DNA of 52,439 nt from Lottiidibacillus patelloidae (GCF_002262935.1 NZ_NPIA01000011.1:1-52439); one strand, 5' to 3'. Shown: positions 37,465 through 48,992, numbered from the stretch's first letter. A program made the numbers and translations. Notes: generated by a model not told the origin, from the letters alone.

Positions 37465-38334
37465 TTATTCATCATTATTTTCCTTATAAGGCATGCCAGT
37501 TCGTAATATCCCGCGTGTTTCTATGCCACCTAAACCTTCATCTCCGGTTAAGGTATTTCGCAATACGTCCCATACATTTATTCTTTCCATGAACGATGTA
37601 TAGCTTATTTTTGCAACGATATATACAGGGTCGAGCGCGTGAATATTAATTCTCCCTGGAGAGCTAGCAAAATTTGCGCCTGCACGTATTAATGATTCAA
37701 AGTGAGATTGACAAGCCCCAGCAAATATCACTAACTGGTCAAGTTGCGGTTGGTATTGCCTTGCTTTACGAACGCTATCAGCAAAAAATTGTGAATGTCG
37801 ATACGCTTTAAGTTCACTTTTATTTCCCTTATTTTTAGAGTAAGCATCATGCCCGGTAATCACTAAAATATCTGGTTTAACTTTTTCTAACAGCTCTTTA
37901 ACTTTAAAAGGCATTTCACTTTCTTGCATATGAATACCTTGTACAGGAATACCTAACTTCTTATAAAGAGCTAAGCATTTATTTAAGTAAATAGGATCTC
38001 CATCAATATGAAGAACACGACCTGGTATTTCAAAAAATAATTTCTTCGTGCCATATCCGGAAGTCGCATTATACTCCGAACGTTGCTTTAATAAGTGATA
38101 ATCTTGCCTAAATAAACGGTATGATGTATCTTCTTTTTCTTTTGTTTGGCTACGTTTTGCTTTTTTTTCACTAATATTGACTACTACTATGTCATCAATC
38201 GGTGCATCAGCAACTAAACGATAATCTTCTCCATATAACTCTACAGTATTATCTTCTTTAACAGTGACGACCCGAAATAGCATGTCACAATCGTATGAAC
38301 GTCTTCCGACGATATCTCCCACTTTAATATTCAT
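37465..38334 (-). CDS. yabG: Sporulation-specific protease YabG
   Basis: Mother-cell protease that processes spore coat proteins (SpoIVA, YrbA, YeeK and others) to allow cross-linking. The 289-residue sequence matches the family: IKVGDIVGRRSYDCDMLFRVV, FEIPGRVLHIDGDPIYLNKCLALYKKL, DILVITGHDAYSKN and VIFAGACQSHFESLIRAGANFASSPGRINIHALDPV. The conserved His of GHDAY and Cys of GACQSHFE are candidate catalytic residues of a cysteine protease. I chose the ATG at 38334 after TAGGAGG; the frame stays open 15 codons further without a Shine-Dalgarno. A sigma-K-type promoter lies upstream. Confidence 0.95.
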   Translation of the reverse strand: MNIKVGDIVGRRSYDCDMLFRVVTVKEDNTVELYGEDYRLVADAPIDDIVVVNISEKKAKRSQTKEKEDTSYRLFRQDYHLLKQRSEYNATSGYGTKKLFFEIPGRVLHIDGDPIYLNKCLALYKKLGIPVQGIHMQESEMPFKVKELLEKVKPDILVITGHDAYSKNKGNKSELKAYRHSQFFADSVRKARQYQPQLDQLVIFAGACQSHFESLIRAGANFASSPGRINIHALDPVYIVAKISYTSFMERINVWDVLRNTLTGDEGLGGIETRGILRTGMPYKENNDE

Positions 38335-38386
38335 AATCAATCCTCCTAAGAGAGACCGTTTAACGAGTAACGAGTACATCTCTTTT

Positions 38387-38415
38387 TAGATTATGAAACG
38401 GGAAAGTAATTAGTG
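38387..38415 (-). promoter_or_regulatory. Probable sigma-K promoter of yabG
   Basis: Minus strand: -10 CATAATCTA (38387-38395, full match to CATAnnnTA) and -35 CAC (38413-38415) with a 17-bp spacer. yabG is sigma-K-dependent in B. subtilis. Confidence 0.65.
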
Positions 38416-38416
38416 A

Positions 38417-39845
<1,429 letters not shown>

Positions 39846-39878
39846 TATTACACCAACTTCTCAAATGTTCATTGCTAT

Positions 39879-39887
39879 ATTATAACA
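39879..39887 (-). promoter_or_regulatory. rnmV extended -10 promoter
   Basis: Minus strand: TGT followed by TATAAT (39879-39884), about 35 bp upstream of rnmV. No good -35 is visible. It is fused to the end of the repeat at 39888. Confidence 0.45.
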
Positions 39888-39960
39888 GAAAAGCTGAAAC
39901 TTCCGGTAAGCGACGTATCGACGTATAAACTGGAGCACTTTGAACCAAAATAAAACACAC
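39888..39960 (-). repeat. Intergenic repeat, partial copy
   Basis: Begins GAAAAGCTGA exactly like the two units near 25.3 kb and continues AACTTCCGGTAAGCGACG. The right end is uncertain. It fills the gap between the rnmV promoter and the yabE terminator; there is no ORF. Confidence 0.4.
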
Positions 39961-39996
39961 AGAGGCAAGGGAAAAAGATACAACGTTAAATAAAAA

Positions 39997-40020
39997 AACA
40001 GCAGATGTACATCTGCTGTT
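39997..40020 (-). terminator. yabE intrinsic terminator
   Basis: Perfect palindrome AACAGCAGATGT/ACATCTGCTGTT followed by TTTTTATT on the minus strand, 8 bp after the yabE stop. Confidence 0.92.
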
Positions 40021-40027
40021 AGAAAAA

Positions 40028-41023
40028 TTAATTTAATATAGTTATTTTTACTTTCTTACGCCCAAACTTTCTAGCTTCATCTTTTGTCTTTACATAAATA
40101 TCAATCTTATAGCCTTTGATCGCACCACCAGTATCTCCAGCGATGGCATACCCATAACCTTCAACAAAAACTCTAGTTCCCAATGGTATAACTCGTGGAT
40201 CTACTGCAATAACTTTCATATCAGGATTCTCTAATAAATTTATTCCTGTTGCAGTTATTCCAGTACAACCACTATCACATAATGCTGTATACGCTGTTGC
40301 AACTACTTCAAATGTCTCACCAGCTGGCATTTGTTTATACGTTTGAACTACTTTTGGTTTAGTACCGACTGCTATTACATGCTTAACTGGCTCTTTTGTA
40401 ACCTCTTCTTCAACTAAAACTCTAGCAACTTTCTCGCCATTCACATACGTTACTTCAAATTGCTTTACTTTAGTACCTACTTTTCCATTTTGAATAATTT
40501 TTTTCTTCCCACTCGTAAGCGTTGCATCTTTTTTGTTTTCAACCGTATAATCAATTTCTTCTTCTACGGTTACAATTTCTTTATCGATACGAGTAATAGT
40601 AATTTTTTGTCCATGGACAAGCGGCTTCTCGAGCTTAGGCTCAACTTTATCCCATTCACCTAACGTAATGTCTTGTGTTTTTAATAGGTCAGCAACTGTT
40701 GTTACTGTAGACCATACTTCCATTTTCTCTTTACCATCTGTCAATTCCACCATAACTGCCTGTTCATACGTCACTTCCATATGTGCAGTAACTGGTTCAT
40801 CTTTGGCATGCGATAATTTGTCATGCTCTGAGACGGTAATTCCTTGTTCTATTAATACTTCTTCTACGGTTATAGCATCTGAAAGAACTGCTCTCTTTTC
40901 ACCGTTAACAGTGATCGTTAATGGTGTTTGTTGTAAATCGAAAAATAACAAACTACTTAAAATAATCATGATTACGCCACTTGCAATAATTGCTACAGTT
41001 TTTTTCTTCTGTAATCGTTTCAT
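40028..41023 (-). CDS. yabE: YabE: RpfB/Sps-like cell-wall protein (DUF348, G5, 3D domains)
   Basis: Predicted exported peptidoglycan-acting protein. An N-terminal signal or anchor helix (about 11-29) is followed by two DUF348 repeats (about 35-85 and 92-145), a G5 domain (about 150-225) and a C-terminal 3D domain (about 237-331). The 3D domain is related to MltA-type lytic transglycosylases; its three conserved aspartates lie in AVDPRVIPLG, AGDTGGAIKG and KIDIYV. B. subtilis YabE is longer (437) with three DUF348 repeats, so one repeat seems to be missing. Start ATG after AAAGGGGGT. In B. subtilis yabE is controlled by an antisense RNA; I see no clear antisense promoter here. Confidence 0.9.
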   Translation of the reverse strand: MKRLQKKKTVAIIASGVIMIILSSLLFFDLQQTPLTITVNGEKRAVLSDAITVEEVLIEQGITVSEHDKLSHAKDEPVTAHMEVTYEQAVMVELTDGKEKMEVWSTVTTVADLLKTQDITLGEWDKVEPKLEKPLVHGQKITITRIDKEIVTVEEEIDYTVENKKDATLTSGKKKIIQNGKVGTKVKQFEVTYVNGEKVARVLVEEEVTKEPVKHVIAVGTKPKVVQTYKQMPAGETFEVVATAYTALCDSGCTGITATGINLLENPDMKVIAVDPRVIPLGTRVFVEGYGYAIAGDTGGAIKGYKIDIYVKTKDEARKFGRKKVKITILN

Positions 41024-41106
41024 GGTGTGACCCCCTTTATTTTTAGGAGCTTTCAGATGTTTAAACCAAAATCATCTTATGAAACTGAAAATTTATTTAG
41101 AACTAA

Positions 41107-41871
41107 TTAAAGTTGAAATAGTCTTTTCGCATTAGCTGTAGTGTGCTCAGCTAGCTCATCATAGCTAATTTCTTTTAGAAGTGCGATTTGTTCTGCAATA
41201 TACTTAACATAAGATGGCTCATTTCTTTTTCCTCGATACGGATGAGGACTTAAATAAGGACAATCTGTCTCTATTAATATTTTTTCTAACGGAATTTTCT
41301 TCGCTACTTCTTTTGGTTGTTTCGCATTTTTAAATGTTACCGGTCCTCCAAAAGAAATATAGAAGTTCATTTTCATACATTGTTCGGCAGTTTCTAAACT
41401 CCCGCTATAACAATGCATAATCCCACCAACTTCGGCAGCATTTTCTTCTTCTAAAATGGTAACAACATCATTTGTAGCATCGCGATTATGAATAATAATC
41501 GGTAAATTTACCTTTTTAGCAAGCTGAATTTGCTTTCTAAATACTTCTTTCTGAACTTCCTTCGGAGACTTGTCCCAATGATAGTCAAGTCCCATCTCTC
41601 CAATTGCTACTACTTTTGGATGCGCTGCTAATAATTCTATCCGTTTTAAATCTTCTTCAGTCATATCAATAGCATCAACTGGATGCCAACCAACTGCAGC
41701 ATATATAAAAGGGTACTTTTCTGCAAGTTCCATAGCTCCATCAATTGTTTCATTATCAAAACCAACAACTACTATATTTTCTACACCTTCATCTAATGCT
41801 CGCTGTATGACTTGTTCGCGATCTTCTTCAAATTGCAAAGCATTAATGTGTGCATGTGTATCAAATAACAT
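41107..41871 (-). CDS. dayD: TatD-family metal-dependent deoxyribonuclease
   Basis: TIM-barrel amidohydrolase-type 3'-5' DNase (YabD/DayD). Metal ligands lie in MLFDTHAHIN, AIGEMGLDYHW, PIIIHNRDA, GIMHCYSG and LIETDCPYLSPHPYRGKRNEP. Length 254 (B. subtilis 255). It lies after metG as in B. subtilis. ATG after AGAGGAG. The only promoter-like signal is an extended -10 (TGG then TACAAT on the minus strand near 41899-41907) without a -35. The physiological substrate in Bacillus is not well defined. Confidence 0.93.
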   Translation of the reverse strand: MLFDTHAHINALQFEEDREQVIQRALDEGVENIVVVGFDNETIDGAMELAEKYPFIYAAVGWHPVDAIDMTEEDLKRIELLAAHPKVVAIGEMGLDYHWDKSPKEVQKEVFRKQIQLAKKVNLPIIIHNRDATNDVVTILEEENAAEVGGIMHCYSGSLETAEQCMKMNFYISFGGPVTFKNAKQPKEVAKKIPLEKILIETDCPYLSPHPYRGKRNEPSYVKYIAEQIALLKEISYDELAEHTTANAKRLFQL

Positions 41872-42009
41872 CTTATCTCCTCTTTCTGATGCAAAATTAT
41901 TGTACCACGAATTTGACTCTTTTTACGTTTCATTTATATTACAATATGTTACAAAAAAACTGAAATTTCTATTATTAATTTTAAATTTAATATTTTTTTC
42001 AGTATAAGA

Positions 42010-42044
42010 AAGAGGCCATTCAAACAATTGTTTGCTGACCTCTT
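42010..42044 (-). terminator. metG terminator hairpin
   Basis: Nested stem: outer AAGAGGTCA/TGGCCTCTT (one G-U pair) and inner palindrome CAAACAATTGTTTG. The T tract is interrupted, so efficiency is uncertain. Confidence 0.7.
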
Positions 42045-42051
42045 ACTTCTA

Positions 42052-44028
<1,977 letters not shown>

Positions 44029-44044
44029 TTAACTCTTTCAACAA

Positions 44045-44074
44045 AATATACCTAATAATCCAAACTTATGTCAA
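44045..44074 (-). promoter_or_regulatory. metG promoter (sigma-A)
   Basis: Minus strand: -35 TTGACA (44069-44074), 18-bp spacer, -10 TATATT (44045-44050). The rest of the gene-free stretch 44008-44312 holds the divergent abrB promoter region. Between 44075 and 44195 I see only a Shine-Dalgarno followed by a four-codon ORF (ATG at 44163). Confidence 0.8.
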
Positions 44075-44195
44075 GAAATGGCTAGTTTTAAAACGTGTTT
44101 CAATAGATGGATCAATGGGTAAACACTATATATCTATTAAAAAGAAAAGGAGTTTCAATATAATGGGTAATTAGTAGTTTTCTTATTTAAAATTA

Positions 44196-44224
44196 TTGAC
44201 GGGTTTGGGAATGAATGGTATTAT
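44196..44224 (+). promoter_or_regulatory. abrB promoter (sigma-A)
   Basis: Plus strand: -35 TTGACG (44196-44201), 17-bp spacer, -10 TATTAT (44219-44224). Transcription should start near 44231, giving a leader of about 80 nt. Confidence 0.8.
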
Positions 44225-44238
44225 AAGTTTATGAAATT

Positions 44239-44255
44239 TGTCGAATAATGACGTA
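44239..44255 (+). promoter_or_regulatory. Spo0A boxes repressing abrB
   Basis: Perfect 0A box TGTCGAA (44239-44245) and a second, one-mismatch box TGACGTA against the TGACGAA I recall for B. subtilis (44249-44255), offset by 10 bp, one helical turn. They lie just downstream of the predicted start site, the arrangement by which Spo0A-P represses abrB. Confidence 0.75.
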
Positions 44256-44312
44256 TTTTGAGAGATAAAGAAAAATAACATAGAATTATGTAAAATTAGG
44301 GGGAAAATTAGT

Positions 44313-44597
44313 ATGAAATCTACAGGTATCGTACGTAAAGTTGATGAATTAGGGAGAGTAGTAATTCCAATTGAATTACGCCGTACGTTAGGAATTGCTG
44401 AAAAAGATGCATTAGAAATCTACGTTGATAACGATCGCATCATCTTAAAAAAGTACAAGCCTAGCATGACTTGTCAAATTACTGGTGAAGTATCAGATAC
44501 AAACTTAACAATTGGTAATGGTAAAATTGTTTTAAGTCGTGAAGGTGCAGAACTAGTATTAAAAGAATTACAAGACGGTTTACAAGTAGCTAAATAA
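44313..44597 (+). CDS. abrB: Transition-state regulator AbrB
   Basis: Global regulator that holds back stationary-phase and sporulation genes (for example spoVG) during growth. The N-terminal swapped-hairpin DNA-binding domain reads MKSTGIVRKVDELGRVVIPIELRRTLGI and EKDALEIYVDNDRIILKKYKP. The C-terminal multimerisation part holds the conserved Cys54 (MTCQITGEVS). Length 94-96 as in B. subtilis. ATG after AGGGGG. The only intact plus-strand gene: divergent from metG and convergent with rsmI, the same inverted arrangement as in B. subtilis. Confidence 0.97.
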   Translation: MKSTGIVRKVDELGRVVIPIELRRTLGIAEKDALEIYVDNDRIILKKYKPSMTCQITGEVSDTNLTIGNGKIVLSREGAELVLKELQDGLQVAK

Positions 44598-44608
44598 TAT
44601 GTACGTTC

Positions 44609-44637
44609 AACTCTACTCTCGCTGAGTAGAGTTTTTT
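44609..44637 (+). terminator. abrB intrinsic terminator
   Basis: Plus strand stem AACTCTACTC/GAGTAGAGTT with a 5-nt loop, then TTTTTT. Confidence 0.9.
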
Positions 44638-44707
44638 TGTTTACTCTTATAAATAATATTGAAATGGAAAAGATAAAATTACGACCTTTCATGAAAGGAG
44701 TTATTAT

Positions 44708-44845
44708 ATGATGAGTAATGATAATGAGAGTTACATTCCCCTTACTTCCGCTGAAATGAGCAGTATCCACAAGCAATTGATCACGAAGATATTATTGAGA
44801 AGCAAAAATAAAAAAGGAACTGCCAGAAGAACAAGTAACTTCTGA
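44708..44845 (+). pseudogene. Short ORF, likely decayed DUF3231-type remnant
   Basis: Frame of 45 codons opening with two ATGs after a good AAAGGAG at 7 nt. The first 20 residues, MMSNDNESYIPLTSAEMSSI, resemble the start of DUF3231 proteins common in Bacillaceae, which usually begin with an acidic stretch then LTSAEI (from memory). After that the frame becomes Lys/Arg-rich and non-protein-like. The next frame instead reads AIDHEDIIEKQK then stop, as if a deletion joined two parts of one gene. The 3' end runs through the rsmI terminator. Absent from this position in B. subtilis. Confidence 0.4.
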
Positions 44846-44852
44846 CGTTCCT
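44815..44852 (-). terminator. rsmI terminator
   Basis: Hairpin with outer AGGAAC/GTTCCT and inner CAGAAG/CTTCTG stems separated by a small internal loop; a long T-rich run follows on the minus strand. Confidence 0.8.
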
Positions 44853-44855
44853 ATT

Positions 44856-45734
44856 TTATTGATGATATTCTTGGTATATCTCACGCTTTTGTACATTACG
44901 GTCAAGAGATACTTGCTTAATCGATTCTTTACTTGAAAACTGTTTGTTGTCTATATAGTAATTAACATGTTCAACAACAGATAGATTTTGCCACCAGTTC
45001 TCTACCAAAGAAGATTCTGGTTCATCTTCACTTGATCCTTCTACAATAAGACAATATTCTCCGCGTGCATCTACTTCTTCTGCATAAGAAACAAATTCAC
45101 TTATTGTTCCACGAACGAATTCCTCAAACTTTTTTGTCAACTCTCTAGTTACTGAAATTCTACGATTCCCGAAGATGTCATTCATCAATTTAACCGTTTC
45201 TTTTAAACGGTGTGGAGATTCGTAAAAGATGATTGTATCTTTTCTATATTTTAGTTGTTCGAGCTCTTTTTTCTTTTCCTTTTTACCTCGTGATAAGAAA
45301 CCATAAAAGTAAAAATGATCTGTAGGGAGGCCAGAAGCTACTAACGACGTTAAAGCAGCATTAGCACCAGGTAGTGGAACTACCCCTATCTCTTTATCAA
45401 TACAAAGTCTAACTAACTCTTCACCTGGGTCGGATATACAAGGCATTCCTGCATCGCTTACTAATGCAACAACCTTTCCTTCTTCCATTTGCATAATTAG
45501 CTTTTGACCACTCTCTAATTTATTATGCTCATGGTAACTTACTAATTTTGTTTCAATTTCAAAGTAATTACATAGTTTTTTTGTTTGTCTCGTATCTTCA
45601 GCAGCGATAACATCTGCATTTTTTAGCTCATTAATTGCTCGAAATGTCATATCTTCAAGGTTTCCAATTGGAGTTGGAACTAGTATTAATCTTCCTTTAT
45701 TGCTTTCTTTATGAAAGCTTTTCTGAATCCACAA
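44856..45734 (-). CDS. rsmI: 16S rRNA (C1402-2'-O)-methyltransferase
   Basis: SAM-dependent tetrapyrrole-methylase-fold enzyme that methylates the ribose of C1402 in the decoding centre (yabC in B. subtilis). Motifs: LILVPTPIGNLEDMTFRAI, AAEDTRQTKKLCNYF, LVSDAGMPCISDPGEELVRL, PLPGANAALTSLVASGLPTDHFYFYGFL and FYESPHRLKET. I chose TTG at 45734 (292 residues), 9 nt after GAGGG. The ATG at 45743 directly abuts that Shine-Dalgarno and is less likely. It overlaps the yazA end. Last gene of the yaaO-to-rsmI cluster. Confidence 0.95.
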   Translation of the reverse strand: MWIQKSFHKESNKGRLILVPTPIGNLEDMTFRAINELKNADVIAAEDTRQTKKLCNYFEIETKLVSYHEHNKLESGQKLIMQMEEGKVVALVSDAGMPCISDPGEELVRLCIDKEIGVVPLPGANAALTSLVASGLPTDHFYFYGFLSRGKKEKKKELEQLKYRKDTIIFYESPHRLKETVKLMNDIFGNRRISVTRELTKKFEEFVRGTISEFVSYAEEVDARGEYCLIVEGSSEDEPESSLVENWWQNLSVVEHVNYYIDNKQFSSKESIKQVSLDRNVQKREIYQEYHQ

Positions 45735-45993
45735 CTTTTGCATCCCTCGTTTTCACTAACTTCAACTTTTGTTGTTTTGTCAGCTTTTTTATTTTGTATT
45801 CCTCTTTTAATGCTTCACTTTTATTAGTAAATTGCTTTTCATAAATAAGCGTAACAGGAAGTCGCCCCCTTGTATACTTAGCTCCTTTGCCAGAAGAATG
45901 TACTTGCAGTCGCTTTTGTACATTATTTGTATATCCTGTATAAAGCGTACCATCTCGGCACTCTAAGATATAAACATAATGATTATTCTCCAT
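45709..45993 (-). CDS. yazA: GIY-YIG domain protein YazA
   Basis: UPF0213 family single-domain GIY-YIG protein (94 residues; B. subtilis 99). Signature: [39 protein letters not shown], then a catalytic-type Glu in [13 protein letters not shown]. Related to the SLX1/UvrC nuclease fold, but the substrate of this family is unclear. Overlaps yabB by 11 bp and rsmI by about 26 bp, so coupling is likely. Confidence 0.93.
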   Translation of the reverse strand: MENNHYVYILECRDGTLYTGYTNNVQKRLQVHSSGKGAKYTRGRLPVTLIYEKQFTNKSEALKEEYKIKKLTKQQKLKLVKTRDAKVVDSEKLS

Positions 45994-46723
45994 ATAGCAT
46001 ACCTTTCATTTCTTCGGTATATTCTCCGTTAGCTTGATAGACAAGTAGTGGCGGTAAAATTTTCAAATCTGATTTTCCGTTTTTAATTCCTTCAACGAGA
46101 ATCGTGTTAGCTTCTTTTCCTTCTCTCGGATGAACGAATCTAATTCTTTTTGGTTCAATGTTGTATTTCTTCATTAGCCCTATAATATCTAATAATCGAT
46201 TAGGACGATGTACAAAAGCTACTTTTCCGCTATTTTTTACTAATTTGCTACTCGCACTAATAGTGTCTTCAAGAGTGCACAATAATTCATGCCTTGCGAT
46301 AGCTAAATGCTCATTTTCTTTTTGGATATGACTATCCTTCATAGTAAAATATGGTGGATTACAAGTAACAACTTCAAATTTTCCTTGTCCAAGTTTTGCC
46401 GGCATATCTTTTAAATCACCATGAATAAGATTAATTTGCTCCTGGAGCTCATTATAAATAACACTTCGCTTTGCCATATCATAAATTCTCTCTTGTATCT
46501 CTACTCCAAAAAGTTTTCCTTTTGTACGCTTGCTAAGCATTAGTGGGATAACTCCATTACCAGTGCATAGATCAATCATGTTTCCTTTTTGAATAGGAAC
46601 ATATACGAAATTTGCAAGAAGAACCGCATCTAATGAAAATGTTGATATTGAGCTACTTTGAATAATTTTTAAACCTTCAGCTAATAAATCATCAAAACGT
46701 TCAGTTTCTAATAGCTTTACCAT
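45983..46723 (-). CDS. yabB: tRNA1(Val) (adenine37-N6)-methyltransferase-like (YabB)
   Basis: Class I SAM-dependent N6-adenine methyltransferase of the YfiC/TrmN6 family. SAM-binding [18 protein letters not shown] and the catalytic NPPY in [15 protein letters not shown] are clear. A C-terminal strand set with [24 protein letters not shown] is typical of the family. Length 246 (B. subtilis YabB 247). The tRNA target is inferred from E. coli TrmN6. Followed by yazA with an 11-bp overlap; separated from yabA by 69 bp with a hairpin. Confidence 0.9.
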   Translation of the reverse strand: MVKLLETERFDDLLAEGLKIIQSSSISTFSLDAVLLANFVYVPIQKGNMIDLCTGNGVIPLMLSKRTKGKLFGVEIQERIYDMAKRSVIYNELQEQINLIHGDLKDMPAKLGQGKFEVVTCNPPYFTMKDSHIQKENEHLAIARHELLCTLEDTISASSKLVKNSGKVAFVHRPNRLLDIIGLMKKYNIEPKRIRFVHPREGKEANTILVEGIKNGKSDLKILPPLLVYQANGEYTEEMKGMLYGE

Positions 46724-46762
46724 GTTATAGTTCCTTCCAATACATTAGTTTATCTCCACAGG

Positions 46763-46794
46763 AAAAGGCCTCCCATCGTGTTGGAAGACCTTTT
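46763..46794 (-). terminator. Hairpin after yabA
   Basis: Twelve-base-pair stem (AAAAGGTCTTCC with GGGAGGCCTTTT, two G-U pairs) overlapping the yabA stop. The T tract is short (CCTTTTCC), so it may attenuate rather than end transcription into yabB. Confidence 0.5.
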
Positions 46795-47158
46795 ATTCGT
46801 CGACTTTGTTTAATAACGCTAAGCAAAATAAACAATCGCCTTCAGTTCTAGGTTTTCCGTAATGTAAGTTACAAATATGAAACCCTTCCTGATATAAGCG
46901 TGCTAAATTATCGTAACCTTCTCCAATTTCTACTTTTCTCTTTTCAGTCTCGGTGCTTTTCGTAGATGTTACATCAGACGCTTTATCGTTTTCTCCAGGA
47001 TAAAGACGTTCTCGTAAGTGGTGATTTTCCATTTTCAAATGTTGGTTTTCCTCTAATACACCTTCAAGTTGGTTTTTTAGTTGCCCTAATTGTCGGTATA
47101 AATCACCTATGACCTCTTCAATATTTGTTACTTTGTCGAAGATTTCCTTCTTCTCCAC
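46793..47158 (-). CDS. yabA: Replication-initiation control protein YabA
   Basis: Negative regulator of DnaA at oriC that also binds the DnaN clamp. An N-terminal leucine-zipper coiled coil (about 1-55: [42 protein letters not shown]) is followed by a variable linker and a conserved C-terminal zinc domain. The latter contains [24 protein letters not shown] and DCLFC, with the ligands of the H-x-C-x2-H...C-x2-C type. I chose GTG at 47158 (121 residues, beginning MEKKE as B. subtilis MDKKE), preceded by GAGGTGG. The longer ATG frame overlaps ricT and has no better Shine-Dalgarno. Confidence 0.94.
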   Translation of the reverse strand: MEKKEIFDKVTNIEEVIGDLYRQLGQLKNQLEGVLEENQHLKMENHHLRERLYPGENDKASDVTSTKSTETEKRKVEIGEGYDNLARLYQEGFHICNLHYGKPRTEGDCLFCLALLNKVDE

Positions 47159-47169
47159 ACTTCCCCACC

Positions 47170-48000
47170 TCATTCTGTGGCTCTTGCACCAACTGCTCCT
47201 TCAGCTAACAATTCATCAAGTGTAAATTCTACGGTTTGTTCTTGATTTTGTAGGTTTACTTGAATGATTCGCTCTAGCATGTTTAATCCTACGACTGTAC
47301 CAGGACCATAGCTAGTTTTTATTCTTTTACCTACATCAGGTAATTCTCTTTTTGCTGCTTCATATTCATCATTCTCATATTTTAAACAACACATTAAACG
47401 TCCACAGAGACCAGAGATCTTTGCTGGATTTAATGATAAGTTTTGATCTTTTGCCATTTTAATTGATACCGGTTCAAAATCACCTAAAAACGTTGAACAG
47501 CACAACATCCGCCCACAAGGGCCAATACCACCTAGCATTTTCGCCTCATCACGTACTCCAATTTGTCGTAATTCAATTCGTGTACGGAAAACTGCGGCTA
47601 AGTCTTTTACTAACTCACGAAAGTCTACTCTTCCATCAGCTGTAAAGTAGAAAATAATTTTATTTCTATCAAAAGTATATTCTACATCAACAAGCTTCAT
47701 ATCTAAACTATGCTCATCAATCTTTTTTACGCATAAATGGTACGCTTCTTCCGCTTCGCGATTATTTTCCTCAACAGTTAATTTGTCTTTATCATCAGCA
47801 AGTCTAATTACTCTTTTCAAAGGTAAAACTACATCATTTTCTTCTACCTTCTTAACATTAGTAACTACTTTGCCAAACTCGACTCCTCTAACAGTTTCAA
47901 CAATAACATAATCACCTTTATCTATAGTTAACCCACTTGGGTCGAAATAATATATTTTACCCGCTTTTTTAAAACGGACACCTATCACATTGTAATACAA
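47170..48000 (-). CDS. ricT: RicT (YaaT), PSP1-domain Y-complex subunit
   Basis: Part of the RicA-RicF-RicT iron-sulfur complex that assists RNase Y in mRNA maturation and affects the Spo0A phosphorelay in B. subtilis. PSP1 domain throughout: [58 protein letters not shown] cysteine-rich stretch follows ([35 protein letters not shown]) that supplies Fe-S ligands. Length 276 (B. subtilis 275). TTG start at 48000 after AGGAGGG. Partners RicA and RicF are not in the window. Confidence 0.95.
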   Translation of the reverse strand: MYYNVIGVRFKKAGKIYYFDPSGLTIDKGDYVIVETVRGVEFGKVVTNVKKVEENDVVLPLKRVIRLADDKDKLTVEENNREAEEAYHLCVKKIDEHSLDMKLVDVEYTFDRNKIIFYFTADGRVDFRELVKDLAAVFRTRIELRQIGVRDEAKMLGGIGPCGRMLCCSTFLGDFEPVSIKMAKDQNLSLNPAKISGLCGRLMCCLKYENDEYEAAKRELPDVGKRIKTSYGPGTVVGLNMLERIIQVNLQNQEQTVEFTLDELLAEGAVGARATE

Positions 48001-48002
48001 AT

Positions 48003-48992
48003 TTATCCCTCCTGCATTTTCAGCACAACTTGCTCCATCAGCAACTGCGGATTCATATTGGAATGCAATTTCCTTTGCCCTTCTAAAATCACATTTATTC
48101 GATTAACAATCCGCCGTTGGGACATTTGCATTGTAAGTTGTTTCATTTTTTCAATTTGATCAATAAAAACAACCTTTTCTTCCTGCCCTAATTGAAGATA
48201 TAACAAATCCTTGAACCAAAGCAATAGTAAACTTAATCCTTTTTCTAGTTGTTCCTTTTCTGAAAAGTGGCTTAAGAATCTTTCTTGTAAAAAGATAAAA
48301 GCTTGTTCTGGTTTTTGAAAAAGGTCTTCAGTCAATTTTAGCACTTTATTTCTTCCTTCTGCAAACCATTCATCTGAACTTATATCTTTTGCTTCTTGAA
48401 AATCGCTAGTTAATGATGCTGCTAACTTTGCAATATTTTCAGGAATACCTTCATTCTTTAGCTTTTCAAGTAACTCATTCACATTTAACGGTGCAAAAGA
48501 AATGACTTGGCATCTTGAAATAATTGTATTTAACATTCGATGAAGGTTCGAAGTTATTAGTATAGCTACCGTCTCTTCTCGAGGTTCTTCAATAAACTTA
48601 AGTAAACTATTAGCTGCTTGTGGTGTCATTTTTTCAGCATCTTCGATAATATAAACTTTTTTCTTTGATTCAACACCTGCATAACCAAACTCTTTTACTA
48701 ATTGTTCAATTTGTTCTTTTTTTATAGAAAGACCCGAAGGAGCAATTATATGTGCATCAGGGTGATTCCCTGAGTTAATTCGTTTACAATCCGTGCACTT
48801 GTTACATGGCTCTTCTGCATTTTTATCTCTACAAAAGAAACTTTTCGTCAGTTGAAGCGAAATCTCCTTTTTCCCTGTTCCAACACTGCCTTCAAATAAG
48901 TAAGCATGAGATAAACGGTTGTTTTTCATACTATTCGTTAATAGTTTTACTACTTTATGTTGTTTTTTCTCTAGTTCATGCCAACTTGACAA
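48003..48992 (-). CDS. holB: DNA polymerase III delta' subunit
   Basis: Clamp-loader ATPase-fold subunit. N-terminal LSHAYLFEGSVGTGKKEISLQL is a modified P-loop. A zinc-binding cysteine set CRDKNAEEPCNKCTDCKRI follows, then NHPDAHIIAPSGLSIKKEQI, TPQAANSLLKFIEEP and TIISRCQVISF (sensor-type SRC). Length 329 (B. subtilis 329) from TTG at 48992, which has GGTGA at a suitable distance. GTG codons at 49001-49004 overlap that site, so the start is only moderately sure. It follows darA directly; yaaR, which separates them in B. subtilis, is missing. Confidence 0.95.
   Translation of the reverse strand: MSSWHELEKKQHKVVKLLTNSMKNNRLSHAYLFEGSVGTGKKEISLQLTKSFFCRDKNAEEPCNKCTDCKRINSGNHPDAHIIAPSGLSIKKEQIEQLVKEFGYAGVESKKKVYIIEDAEKMTPQAANSLLKFIEEPREETVAILITSNLHRMLNTIISRCQVISFAPLNVNELLEKLKNEGIPENIAKLAASLTSDFQEAKDISSDEWFAEGRNKVLKLTEDLFQKPEQAFIFLQERFLSHFSEKEQLEKGLSLLLLWFKDLLYLQLGQEEKVVFIDQIEKMKQLTMQMSQRRIVNRINVILEGQRKLHSNMNPQLLMEQVVLKMQEG

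Noticed and set aside
39997-40020. Perfect palindrome as an operator
   Set aside because: It is followed by a T run right after yabE and is better explained as an intrinsic terminator.
41930-42009. Very AT-rich stretch with T runs between dayD and metG as a regulatory RNA
   Set aside because: No stable structure or promoter pair could be seen beyond the metG terminator, so low-complexity spacer is the simpler reading.
44146-44174. Leader peptide or small gene starting at ATG 44163
   Set aside because: There is a good AAAGGAG, but the frame is only four codons (Met-Gly-Asn-stop) and no regulatory hairpin follows; it may be a remnant.
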